Shown here: positions 41,964 to 51,400 of the stretch, piece after piece
Layout: each line of letters begins with the position of its first letter
How positions within the stretch are numbered: the stretch's first letter is position 1
DNA from: Kluyvera intermedia
Lineage (GTDB): Bacteria; Pseudomonadota; Gammaproteobacteria; Enterobacterales; Enterobacteriaceae
Length of the DNA stretch: 64,000 bases
Direction: 5' to 3'
Assembly: GCF_034424175.1 (NCBI RefSeq)
Contig: NZ_CP139986.1
Location: 3,658,001-3,722,000 of the forward strand
The notes under the pieces: model-generated
What the model was told of the DNA's origin: nothing
Databases searched by the model: none
What the model saw: only the letters and a program-made list of their open reading frames with translations
Program-made: the position numbers and the translations under genes

Positions 41964-44900
41964 TTAGAATTGATATTTTAAACCCAGCATCGCAGAGGCG
42001 TCACTGTAACCCATATCACCGATATCAACAGCCGTACCGCCCCACAGGTTGAGCGCCGGAGTCAATTGCCCCTGAACGCCCAGTTTCAGTTGACCGACAT
42101 TGCGCGTACCGGACATGCTGACCGCTTCACCATCCATCCGCATGCCGTATTGCTGCGTGTTGTGGATCCAGTTCGCTTCAACATAAGGTTTGAATTCACG
42201 CTGTTTCCCCTCGTCCAGCGATGAATGACCTTTCAGATACAGACGCATGCCAAGTCGCGTTTGAAGATTATCGTTACCGATATCCTGCACTCGGGTGCCG
42301 TTATCCTCGGTAAGGGTATGATTTTTCACGCCCATCCAGATAACCTGCGCCTGCGGCTGGAGATACAGTTCGCTGTGTTGAAGCTGGGCAATAGAGGCAA
42401 TATAGCCGGTCTCCAGCGACGCGGTGAATCCACGGCTTTTATAAGACGCATTTGGCTGACCATTGCTATCGACCTGATTGTTAAACCAATTGTACTGAAC
42501 CCAGCTATCTGCATAGAGACCGGTTTTCGCTTGCGCATTTTCAAACCAGGTACCGTATAGACCGGTGCTGTAGCCGTTGATCTCTGATTTAGATTGATAT
42601 CCGGTAAGCATGGAATGGGTATTCGCGTGCTGGTTGGCATACCCTGCCATGATGCCGACATCCCAACGGTCTCGATCGCCGAATGCCCCCTGAATCAGCT
42701 CATCGCCCAACTGCACCACATAACGATTCGTTTGGGTTTTCAGCTGATTACCGCCGCTGTTAAAGCGCGTTTGTCCCCCTTCCTGGCGTAACCACAGCTT
42801 GCTGTAACCGCGCTGTCCGGTCACTGGATCGATATACTCAGTACCACCTTCGCGATCGTCAAGCGTAAGGTTAAAGAGCGTATTGGCCGCCGCCAGGTTG
42901 GCGATATAGCCACCAATTTCAGGACGCAGCGTTTTTGGCGTCGACAACGGTGGTGCAATAGGTTTACCAGGGCTGACTGGAGGTGTAACCCGCGGATTGC
43001 GAGGGTGATCGGTGGTCACCGGTGGCGTAACCGGTTTACCAGGCTTAACCGGCGGCACGGGAGGTTTGCCGGGATCCGTTGTCACCGGTGGCGTAACCGG
43101 TTTGCCAGGCTTAACCGGCGGCACGGGAGGTTTGCCGGGATCCGTTGTCACCGGTGGCGTAAGCGGTTTGCCAGGCTTAACCGGTGGCACGGAAGGTTTG
43201 TCGGGATCCGTTGTCACCGGTGGTGTAACCGGTTTGCCAGGCTTATCCGGAGTTACCGGCGGATTCACAGGCTTACCGGGATCAACCGGTGGTTTTTCCG
43301 GCGGGATGACAGGGCCGGTATATTGGTTGGTGAGATACCAATTATTCCCTTTTTGCACCAGCGAATAATCATACAGGCCAGCCACAATACGACCCTTTTG
43401 ATAGAACGCGGTCGATGACGAGTTGCCTTTTACATCAATCAGTTCAATACCATTGATAACACTCGCACCTTTGCCCCCGAGGTTGGTCACGCTCACCCCG
43501 GTACTACCGTCAGTGCTTCCTGCAATATTAACCCGATCGGCCGGGGAATCATCGCCCGCCAACACGCCATTCATTTGCAGCAGGCTGTCGCTTCCCCCGG
43601 TGTAGTCACCGGCAATATTCAATTGACTGCCCTGGGTTGTGTCATCCCGGTTAAGTTGCACCGTGCCATCATTACTCAGATTACCGTTGATGGTGAATTG
43701 GCTAGACTCCGCAGTGGTCGTTGATGCGGTATCGCCGACCGTCAGTATGGCGCCACTTGCCATCGTCGTCGCACCGACCTGCCCGGTACCCGAGAGTTGG
43801 CTATTTTGCTCTACCTTGACCGGGCCGCTAATACCGCCGGTAACGTTAAGGTTACCGCCAGCAACAAGGGTATTGCCGCTATATGTATTCTGACCCGCTA
43901 GCGTTAAACTCCCCTCTCCCGCTTTGGCAAAATCACCGCTGCCGCTCATCACCTGAGCGATTGTGGAGTCATGACCGTTGGTGTCAAACGTACCGCCGCC
44001 TGCCGCGAGAGTCACCGCACGCTCGGCGGAAAGATTGAGCGAATCATTGATAGTCAGCACGCCACCATCAAAGTGTAAAGCACCTGAAGCGACCCCCAGC
44101 GCGCTATCGTCGGCAATCGCAATGGTGCCCTGCTTTATCGTTGTACCGCCGCTGTAGGTATTGCCGTCCATTGCTTCCGGCGTCATGGTCAGTACGCCCT
44201 CACCTTGTTTAATCACCTGACCGCTACCGACAATTTGTCCAACATAGCTGCCGTCATCCGGCTGGACTAAAATCAGCGTGCCGTTGTTAATGACATTATC
44301 GTTATTGCCAGTTTTAAGGCTGTTGGTAGGCAAACTTTGCGCCCGAGCTTCAACCGTTGCTCCGGCATCGTTGTTACCTTCAGGGTTGATAATAAGCTGG
44401 CCGCTGAAGCCATCATTATTCCCGCTTAATCCCAGAGTGCCTTGATCCACGGCGACCCGGTTAAATCCTTCCAGTGAACCGCTGACGTCCCAGCGACCTG
44501 CGCCCGATTTCGTTAACGTGGTGAAGTTTTTGATATCACCTCGCAGCGAATCCAGTGAGCCTTGTTGTCCATCCAGCGTTAAATTATTGGTGCCACCGCC
44601 GCCGTTGATATTGCCGGTGACTTCCGAACCCGCATAGAAAAAGAGATCGTCATCACCACGGGAAAACTGCAGATCTCCCTCAACACGTCCACCGGTGTTA
44701 TTTTCAAATCGAATACCGTTACCACCGCTAGTACCGATCACATTTCCACCACCGGGGCGCTGGATAACACCATAATTAACGACATTATTTCGCGTTCCAG
44801 ATTGCGTATCCTGAAACCAAATCGCCGCAGTTGCCGATGCACTAATCATCCCGTTATTAACGATGGTGTTGCCATATCCCATCACGTTAATAGCTTCGGC

Positions 44901-45290
44901 CATATTATTGTTGCCGTTAACTATTACCTTACCGGTTTTATCTATATTAATAACGGTGTTATTTTGCGCTTCAATAGTATTTGGCCCCGTTCCCGGATAA
45001 CCACTCAATCCGCCTCGACTACCACTTGGGGAGTTGGTTACCGTACCACTGACATTAATAGCATTGTCATCACCCACACTTATTGCAGGGTTACCACCAC
45101 CGTTCAGCGTAGCGTTCTGATTAATAGTAATAGCGGCGCTGTTGGTTTTTGCACCAGCCCCGAGCATCTCATTGGTCTGGTTTTCACAGGTATATCGATT
45201 ACCGTTGACGGGACACGCAGCATAGCTCTGCCTGATGGCGCTAGTGAGTAGCACCGCGCTGGCAAGTAAAATAAAAGTTTTCTTTTCCAT
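41964..45290 (-). CDS. Type Va autotransporter with beta-helix passenger and Pro-rich repeat linker
   Basis: This 1108-residue protein has a signal peptide (KKTFILLASAVLLTSAIRQSYA, cleavage about residue 24). The beta-helix passenger (about 30-640) contains PATR-type repeats such as GNTYSGGTTIKQGTIAIADD and GQNTYSGNTLVAGGNLNV. A Pro-rich linker follows (about 660-780; TPPVTTDPGKPPVPPVKPGK units), then a 12-stranded barrel ending LGLKYQF. Its precise role (adhesion, aggregation) cannot be told; no protease motif was seen. The passenger has only a few cysteines, near the N-terminus (CPVNGNRYTC). No strong ribosome site precedes the ATG. The upstream 484 bp are AT-rich. Confidence 0.9.
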   Translation of the reverse strand: MEKKTFILLASAVLLTSAIRQSYAACPVNGNRYTCENQTNEMLGAGAKTNSAAITINQNATLNGGGNPAISVGDDNAINVSGTVTNSPSGSRGGLSGYPGTGPNTIEAQNNTVINIDKTGKVIVNGNNNMAEAINVMGYGNTIVNNGMISASATAAIWFQDTQSGTRNNVVNYGVIQRPGGGNVIGTSGGNGIRFENNTGGRVEGDLQFSRGDDDLFFYAGSEVTGNINGGGGTNNLTLDGQQGSLDSLRGDIKNFTTLTKSGAGRWDVSGSLEGFNRVAVDQGTLGLSGNNDGFSGQLIINPEGNNDAGATVEARAQSLPTNSLKTGNNDNVINNGTLILVQPDDGSYVGQIVGSGQVIKQGEGVLTMTPEAMDGNTYSGGTTIKQGTIAIADDSALGVASGALHFDGGVLTINDSLNLSAERAVTLAAGGGTFDTNGHDSTIAQVMSGSGDFAKAGEGSLTLAGQNTYSGNTLVAGGNLNVTGGISGPVKVEQNSQLSGTGQVGATTMASGAILTVGDTASTTTAESSQFTINGNLSNDGTVQLNRDDTTQGSQLNIAGDYTGGSDSLLQMNGVLAGDDSPADRVNIAGSTDGSTGVSVTNLGGKGASVINGIELIDVKGNSSSTAFYQKGRIVAGLYDYSLVQKGNNWYLTNQYTGPVIPPEKPPVDPGKPVNPPVTPDKPGKPVTPPVTTDPDKPSVPPVKPGKPLTPPVTTDPGKPPVPPVKPGKPVTPPVTTDPGKPPVPPVKPGKPVTPPVTTDHPRNPRVTPPVSPGKPIAPPLSTPKTLRPEIGGYIANLAAANTLFNLTLDDREGGTEYIDPVTGQRGYSKLWLRQEGGQTRFNSGGNQLKTQTNRYVVQLGDELIQGAFGDRDRWDVGIMAGYANQHANTHSMLTGYQSKSEINGYSTGLYGTWFENAQAKTGLYADSWVQYNWFNNQVDSNGQPNASYKSRGFTASLETGYIASIAQLQHSELYLQPQAQVIWMGVKNHTLTEDNGTRVQDIGNDNLQTRLGMRLYLKGHSSLDEGKQREFKPYVEANWIHNTQQYGMRMDGEAVSMSGTRNVGQLKLGVQGQLTPALNLWGGTAVDIGDMGYSDASAMLGLKYQF
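43015..43278. repeat. 66-bp tandem repeats encoding the Pro-rich autotransporter linker
   Basis: Three 66-bp units lie at 43015-43080, 43081-43146 and 43147-43212, each beginning GTCACCGGTGGCGTAA on the plus strand; the first two differ by one base. A fourth, degenerate unit follows from 43213. Each encodes 22 residues of the type KPGKPVTPPVTTDPGKPPVP. Near-identity of units suggests recent slippage or recombination, so the copy number probably varies between strains. Confidence 0.92.
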
Positions 45291-45774
45291 AGGAGATCGT
45301 TATTCGATTCAATGACCGAAGCATTAGTGCTAAGCATTTTGTATGATGATAGTAAAATAGACCTCCTGAACTTATTAATCCATCGGTTCTAAGCATTTTC
45401 TTAGATTTAAAAGTGTTATATGGATTTGTGATCCAAATGTAAGCAAAACTAACCGATTATATTTTTTATGTGAAAATTAACTTCCCTGCACATCACCGGA
45501 TAACCATTCAATTATTAGGTATAAATGATATCCCCTCGTTATGCGGAGTTCCTATCGATAATTATATCTTATATATATAAATATAGTTGATGAATTCTAA
45601 TAACAGCCGACCTTAACTACAATTTAATCTATAGCAATTGCATCTTAATATCACCGTGATATATTCAGGCCTAATTTTAATTATTATATTAATAGTATAA
45701 AAAATTAATTATTTTTGATCTAACATTATGTTATTCACTCCCATCGAGTGAATAAACGTAGAGGGTTTACCGTG
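45291..45774. promoter_or_regulatory. AT-rich intergenic region between the autotransporter and the deiminase genes
   Basis: There is no open frame of note in this ~480-bp divergent region. It is strikingly AT-rich (runs such as TTATATATATAAATATAG at about 45566-45585), the kind of DNA bound by H-NS and used by surface-protein genes. Promoters for both flanking genes must lie here but were not resolved. Confidence 0.5.
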
Positions 45775-46884
45775 ATGACAAGACGTTCGTTCATTAGACA
45801 AGGGCTGGTCAGTTCCACGAGTTTGCTTGTTGCCGGAATGACCGGCATGAGCTTAAGCAACTTTGCCAGTGCTGCACTGAGCCAACAATGGCTGATGCCA
45901 GATGAAGGCGCGCCCCATGCCGCCACCTGGATGGCATTTGGCGCGAGTACAGAAATCTGGGAGCCTGACCTACTGCCGGTAGTGCAAAAGAATCTGGCCA
46001 GTATCGCCAAAACGATCGCCGCCTATGAACCCGTGCATATGCTGGTGCGCGAAGAGGATTATAATATTGCGGCCAGGCTGTGCGGGCCAAAGGTCAATCT
46101 GCAGGTTCAGTCCATTGACGATCTGTGGATCCGCGACACGGGGCCTGTGTTTGTTAAAAATAGCGCTGGCCTGCTCGGCGGCGTTGGGTTTAATTTCAAT
46201 GGCTGGGGCAATAAACAAGAACATGAATATGATGCCGAAGTGGCTGAGGCCGTGACGGATGCCGCCAAAGCGACCTTTATACGCTCATCGTTGATTCTGG
46301 AGGGTGGCGGAATTGAAGTCGATGGCGAAGGTACGGCGATCATTACCGAAAGTTGTGTTATTAACCCAAACCGTAATCCCGGCGTCAGTAAAACGGCGTG
46401 TGAGGTTGAGTTGAAGCGCCTGCTGGGGCTTGAGAAAATCATCTGGCTCCCCGGTATCGCAGGTAAAGATATCACCGATGGGCATACCGATTTTTATGCT
46501 CGCTTTGCTCAACCAGGTACCGTAGTCGCCGGGCTTGAGAAGGATTGGTCATCATTTGATTATGCCGTGACAAGACGGCATCTGGATATTTTACGCACCG
46601 CCACGGATGCCAAAGGACGACGCCTGAAAGTCATCACGCTAGAGGGGCCATCGACTATCCGGCAGAGCGATGAAAGTACTGATTTTGCAGCAGGTTATAT
46701 TAATTTTTATGTTTGTAACGGTGCAGTTATCGCGCCGGAATTTGGCGACAAGCGAACAGATCGTAACGCATACGCCGCCTTACAGGAGCTGTTTGCAGAC
46801 CGCGAAATTATTCAGTTAAATATTGATGGCGTGGCAGCGGGAGGCGGCGGGATTCATTGCACAACTCAGCAGCAGCCCGGTTAG
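45775..46884 (+). CDS. Tat-exported agmatine deiminase-family protein
   Basis: This 369-residue peptidyl-arginine-deiminase/agmatine-deiminase-type enzyme hydrolyses agmatine-like guanidines to N-carbamoylputrescine plus ammonia. It has a twin-arginine signal, MTRRSFIRQGLVSST followed by a hydrophobic stretch to about residue 35 (SNFASAALS). Catalytic positions are visible: WIRDTGPVF with Asp, the DGHTDFYARF His, and a C-terminal GGGGIHC with Cys362. The ATG at 45775 follows GAGGGTTTACCGTG; an alternative ATG at 45748 would bury the Tat motif. Ordinary AguA is cytosolic, so export is unusual. It converges on bcsZ across a stem-loop. Confidence 0.85.
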   Translation: MTRRSFIRQGLVSSTSLLVAGMTGMSLSNFASAALSQQWLMPDEGAPHAATWMAFGASTEIWEPDLLPVVQKNLASIAKTIAAYEPVHMLVREEDYNIAARLCGPKVNLQVQSIDDLWIRDTGPVFVKNSAGLLGGVGFNFNGWGNKQEHEYDAEVAEAVTDAAKATFIRSSLILEGGGIEVDGEGTAIITESCVINPNRNPGVSKTACEVELKRLLGLEKIIWLPGIAGKDITDGHTDFYARFAQPGTVVAGLEKDWSSFDYAVTRRHLDILRTATDAKGRRLKVITLEGPSTIRQSDESTDFAAGYINFYVCNGAVIAPEFGDKRTDRNAYAALQELFADREIIQLNIDGVAAGGGGIHCTTQQQPG

Positions 46885-46895
46885 TTGCAGAATGC

Positions 46896-46928
46896 CTGTG
46901 AGTGTCGGCTTAACGCTGACACTCACAG
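46896..46928. terminator. Hairpin between the deiminase gene and bcsZ
   Basis: CTGTGAGTGTC (46896-46906) and GACACTCACAG (46918-46928) form a perfect 11-bp stem with an 11-nt loop. It is positioned to end transcription from both sides. Confidence 0.8.
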
Positions 46929-46956
46929 AACTAACGGTTCATCCTGTCAGGCGAGT

Positions 46957-47967
46957 TTATTTTCCTTCCTGTTCAGCAATATACGTTAGTAACTTCAGAC
47001 TTGATGAATAGTAATCCTCCTGAGCAGTCAGGAAACCACCTTCATTATATTGATTACCTACTGAAATATTTCTGACCGCCATCATTCCTGGCGGCAGAGG
47101 ATATTCTGCAACTTCATTACTGGTGACATCTATCCAGGCCGGAGTATTCAGCGATGGCATTGTTTGCCAATAGGCCTTGAAAATTCTATTTTGTGGCAGA
47201 TTTTTCTTATACCAGTTGAGATACAGTGGAATTCGAATGGCATCAAAACTAAAGCGGGCAGGCCAGTCGGTTGCCGGAGCCACACTTCCCTCTTTATTCA
47301 ACATGACCCAGTCAGTCGGCAATTTATGAGGACCGAAACGCATTGTATCAAGCAGTGATAGGCCATCATCAATGAGTTTTTTCCATTTTGCGCGATGGGA
47401 ATGGGTATAGAAATCCTGCCATGCTGGGAAGATGAAATATGAAGGGTTGAGGTTAATAAAGTCTTTGTGCTGGAATCCGAATGTTCCCGGCAACATGACG
47501 GTTTTATCAGCCCTTGTCACGACCGCTTTTGATAATAATGCACTTTGGATTTTCTCAGATGCTGCAATATAGTCCTGATCGTTCCAGCGTTTTCCGGCGC
47601 GTAATAATGCCCAGCCGATGAGTATATCGCCATCGGTAGCGTTATTACGGTCGCTTGATTGGTGTTGTTCTGGGTTAAATCGCCATGCAAAAAGCCCAAT
47701 ATCTTCACGATAAAGATTTTTTTGCGTCCAGCGCCAGAGCTGCTCAAAGGTTGAACGATCGTTGTTAATTTCAGCCAGCAGCATCCCATACCCCTGACCT
47801 TCAGAGTGGCTGATTTGCTGGTTTCCATTATCAACTACGCGCCCCTGAGCAATGAAATGTTGCTTGTAGAGTTGCCAGTTTTCGCTATTTTGAGAGGCGA
47901 AACTTGTTGCACTGAACATCGATAAAAAACATATAGTTATAAAATACAACAGCGGCTTAATGCTCAC
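46957..47967 (-). CDS. bcsZ: BcsZ, periplasmic cellulase (GH8)
   Basis: This 336-residue GH8 endoglucanase starts with GTG at 47967 (encoding MSIKPLLYFITICFLSMF), preceded by GAGAGAGGATAAC. The GTG lies 1 bp after the bcsD stop; a longer frame from 47988 has no such site. Signal cleavage falls near ATSFA-SQ. The catalytic Glu is in HSEGQGYGMLLAEI and the acidic GH8 motif in NATDGDILIGWALLRAG. It trims nascent glucan in the periplasm and is required for normal cellulose export in homologous systems. It is the last gene of the operon. Confidence 0.92.
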   Translation of the reverse strand: MSIKPLLYFITICFLSMFSATSFASQNSENWQLYKQHFIAQGRVVDNGNQQISHSEGQGYGMLLAEINNDRSTFEQLWRWTQKNLYREDIGLFAWRFNPEQHQSSDRNNATDGDILIGWALLRAGKRWNDQDYIAASEKIQSALLSKAVVTRADKTVMLPGTFGFQHKDFINLNPSYFIFPAWQDFYTHSHRAKWKKLIDDGLSLLDTMRFGPHKLPTDWVMLNKEGSVAPATDWPARFSFDAIRIPLYLNWYKKNLPQNRIFKAYWQTMPSLNTPAWIDVTSNEVAEYPLPPGMMAVRNISVGNQYNEGGFLTAQEDYYSSSLKLLTYIAEQEGK

Positions 47968-47968
47968 G

Positions 47969-48439
47969 TTATCCTCTCTCAACTTCATATCGAAAAACGA
48001 GCAAGCTCGGCTTGCCTTCTACCAGCGTAAACGCTATTTGCTCACTTCCACCTTGAGTGCGCAGCCATTCTTTCCAACACCCTTCCATGAGGGAGGCAAA
48101 ACCCAATGTCCATGTCGGTAATTCATCCATTTGTCCAGCATGGGGCCACGCAATATGATTTATCGTTAATCCTTGTTCATCCACAATAATATGGACGCGT
48201 CCCCAGTTAAATCGGGCGAGCAAATGGTTAACCTCGTCTTCCAAAAGCCCCAAGGTTTCAACTTGCCGCAGCGGAAATTTCAGGGCTAACTGGTTGCCTA
48301 CGTGTTGCAGGAAAATACGCCCTTCATTTCTATCTGCCGCAGAAAGAATACTGCTGCAAAGTAAGGTACTCAGGTCTTGCCAGCCAGGTACATATTGCTG
48401 CTGACGATAATATTCGTCAGTGGTGTCAGATATCGTCAT
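47969..48439 (-). CDS. bcsD: BcsD, cellulose synthase periplasmic subunit D
   Basis: This 156-residue protein (MTISDTTDEYYRQQQYVPGW) of the BcsD family forms ring-like octamers in the Komagataeibacter periplasm that align glucan chains. Family stretches include FPLRQVETLGLLEDEVNHLL and GFASLMEGCWKEWLR. The ATG at 48439 with GAGGCGCACC was preferred to 48451, which starts inside the bcsC stop region. Its presence defines a BcsD-containing (type I-like) operon, unlike the E. coli bcsEFG type. Confidence 0.91.
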   Translation of the reverse strand: MTISDTTDEYYRQQQYVPGWQDLSTLLCSSILSAADRNEGRIFLQHVGNQLALKFPLRQVETLGLLEDEVNHLLARFNWGRVHIIVDEQGLTINHIAWPHAGQMDELPTWTLGFASLMEGCWKEWLRTQGGSEQIAFTLVEGKPSLLVFRYEVERG

Positions 48440-48447
48440 GGTGCGCC

Positions 48448-51400
48448 TCATTTATCATCAAATGAATATTTCAAATAAAGCTGTGCATTCGCTTCTGAAT
48501 ATTCTCCTACGGTGTCATAGCCCAGGGCTCCACCAACCGACATTTGCGGCGACAGTTTATAATTGCCTTGTAGCTTGACGTTGTAGCTCACACCGCGTGA
48601 TGTTTTTGCAGCATAGTGAGATTCTTCACCAAATCCAGCGTCGACCAGCCAATCCAGATTGTTTTGCCATTCCGATTCAGTCGGGAAATAGTCACTCTGT
48701 TTCTGAGAGTAGGCCTGATACCCCACGGCACCGGATAGCTTGTAGCTCCAGTCACCCGCGTTCCGGCTATATTCAACAGGCACAGATAAACTGATGTAGT
48801 TTTGCGGACTGAAATAGCCGCCCTGACCAAAGCTAAAGTTGCTGAGGTTTTCGGCATAGTTCATATAGTCAGCATTAATACCGACTTTAATTTCCTTCTC
48901 ATCGGTATGCAGTGGACGATAATAGAAGCCCGCATTACCCATCACCGCGCTGTTATCCGCTACGTTCTCACCCTGATATTTATAGTAAGATGCACCACCG
49001 TAAGCGCCAGCATCACCGTCGTCATAACTTAAACTCAGGCCGCCACCACTTTTGACAACGGCGCCCCAGGTCTTACCGCTGTATTTGTCTTTAGTCCCCA
49101 CATAAGAGAGAAGACTGTCGGTAACGGCTCGTCGTTCCAGATTAAATGTCAGTTGAGTATTCGTCGCAACGATCGGCGACCAGCGTAGCCCGCCGACCAG
49201 ATTTTTCGCGCCCTCGCCGCCAAGAGGCGTGGTTCCAAGATCGGCCTGATACGAATCGCCGCTCAGTGCAACAGAGAGTTCAGTCCCCGTTTTACGCTGC
49301 TCACCGCTTGAGTTTGCCGGGAAATCATCAGGGCCATAACTCTGCGGCTGCATGATTTTTTCCTGCGCCAGGTTATAAGCATCCTGGGCATCCGTTTCTT
49401 CGTGGGTGGCCACTTCACAAGCGGCAGACGTTGGACTTTGGCACGCTTTAATTCGGGCGTTAGATTTATCTTCCAGCGCCTTACGTGCCGCACTGGCCGC
49501 CGCTTTCGAATTGTCTGCCAACGCTTGCGATGACTGCGTCGCTCGCCATGCGGCATTAGCCTGTTGCAACGCACCGGTACCAAAACGATTGCTGGCCTTG
49601 CCGGAAGTGCTACCGGCATTCAGCAGCACCGGGGTGACGGCAAATTTCAGGCGTGACTCATCAAAGGGGACGGTGGAGAAGGCTAACGATGCTTTCGTTT
49701 CGCTAAGCGCCCCTAATCCATCATCACCATTTCGATCCCTGAGACTTAAGTTTGTTTCAACCCATGAAGAGAGCTTTTCACGCGTTTCATTGAGCATCTT
49801 CGTGACCCGGGTCAGTAACTGAGGGTTCTGTGATGATGAAACCGGCGACGAACTTCCCGACGCGCTTTCCCCGCCAACCTGCCATGGCAAGCGGGTATCA
49901 ATAGGGGTTTTATTGACGAACGGGTTATCCGAGATAGGAAGTCCATCAATTGTGGCATTGTTGCCCGCACTGGCGATGCCTAGCAGTTGTTGTTTCGCCT
50001 GACGCAATAACCCCAGCGCGCGTTTTGATTCGCCATTGCTGCGGGCCACACGCGCGGCAAGGAATAAATTCTCTGGCGAGTTTTTATCCTTCAGCCCTTG
50101 CATTAATGTCATGGCACGCTGGTTGTCTTTCGCCTTGAGCGCCAGATCGATTGCGCCAGTTCGGGCATCCTGATTTTGCGGGTCCTGCGAAAGCACATAT
50201 TGATAGATGCTCCCGGCGTTGTCGCTCATATTGCCCGACTGATAAACACGCGCCATCGCCAGCATCAGATCTTTGTTATGCGGATCCTGATGCAGCTGAA
50301 CAATCAACATATCATAGGCATCAGCGTACTGACCTTGTTCGCGCAGACGATCCGCTTTGTTGATCACCTCACCCATTTTTATATGCGTAATATCTTGCTG
50401 GGAACTCCGCGCCAACAATGCCGGGTTACTCAGGATCTGATTGGCTTCGCTCGCGAGGCCTGCGGAATTTAATACGTTGATTTGTTGCGCATAGTCACCA
50501 ACGCTACCTTTAAGACCGGAAGCCAGATTATGGTGTATAACGCCGAGTGCTCGCTCCGTTTGTCCCGCTTTATATAAACTCTCCGCCAGATGTCCGGCAT
50601 CGGCAGCGGAAAGCGTTTCTATCCGGCTCAGGGCTAATAATTGCTCAGCAGCACTGGCTCTATCACCTCCCGCAAGAAGCGAGTCGGCGCGCGTAATTCC
50701 CTGGTTAAACGTGGCGCGACGATTAAGCTCGCTCATCTCTTTAGTCCACTGACTACGCGGGATCCGGCTCAAGACAGTCGCGGTATCTTCCCACTTTTTA
50801 TTTTCGCTAAGAAAAATTGCGGCAGCGGTCAGGGAGTCTTTACGGGGGCTGTCTGCTAACGATGAGATTATGGACAATGCCTGTGAACTATCACCCTGCT
50901 TTTGTAATACGCGGGCTAAGTCCAGACGTAGCCAGGGGTTTGATGGCTCTTTTTGCAACGCGCTGCGTAGCAGTTGTTCAGCCTGTTGGGTTTCCCCCTG
51001 ACTTAATGCCTCGGCCGCTTGTCGACGAATAGGGTCAATGCTGGCAGGTTGCCCCGCCATCACCTTCTGACGAAATGCAGGCGGCATCGATTTCAGCAAA
51101 TTCGCCGCATCATCCGTTTTATGTTCAGCTTTTAAAACATAATATAAGGATTGCATAACATCGGCTGAAGGTGCCTGTTCCGCCAGCGTACGATATGCCT
51201 GTTCCGCAGCAGGCAGATCGCCACGGCGGCGCAGAATATCGGCACGGAAAAGGTCAACGGCATGTCGTTCATCACCGCTGCTATTGAGCAATGGTTCGCT
51301 GGTCGCTAATGCAGAATCCCAATCTTTATTATTCGCCTGCGCTTTTGCCTGGCTTAAAATGCCGTAGAAATTCGCTTGTCCATAAAGCGTCATCCATTTC

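Noticed and set aside
43015..43278. Possible CRISPR array
   Set aside because: The 66-bp units are contiguous, in frame and without unique spacers, so they are coding repeats.
43012..43368. Plus-strand 118-residue glycine-rich, collagen-like frame
   Set aside because: It is the complement of the Pro-rich repeat of the autotransporter; it has no ribosome site, and a 66-bp repeat stays open in several frames by chance.
48597..51032. Several small plus-strand frames opposite bcsC
   Set aside because: They are shadows of bcsC with no ribosome sites, no recognisable domains and atypical composition.
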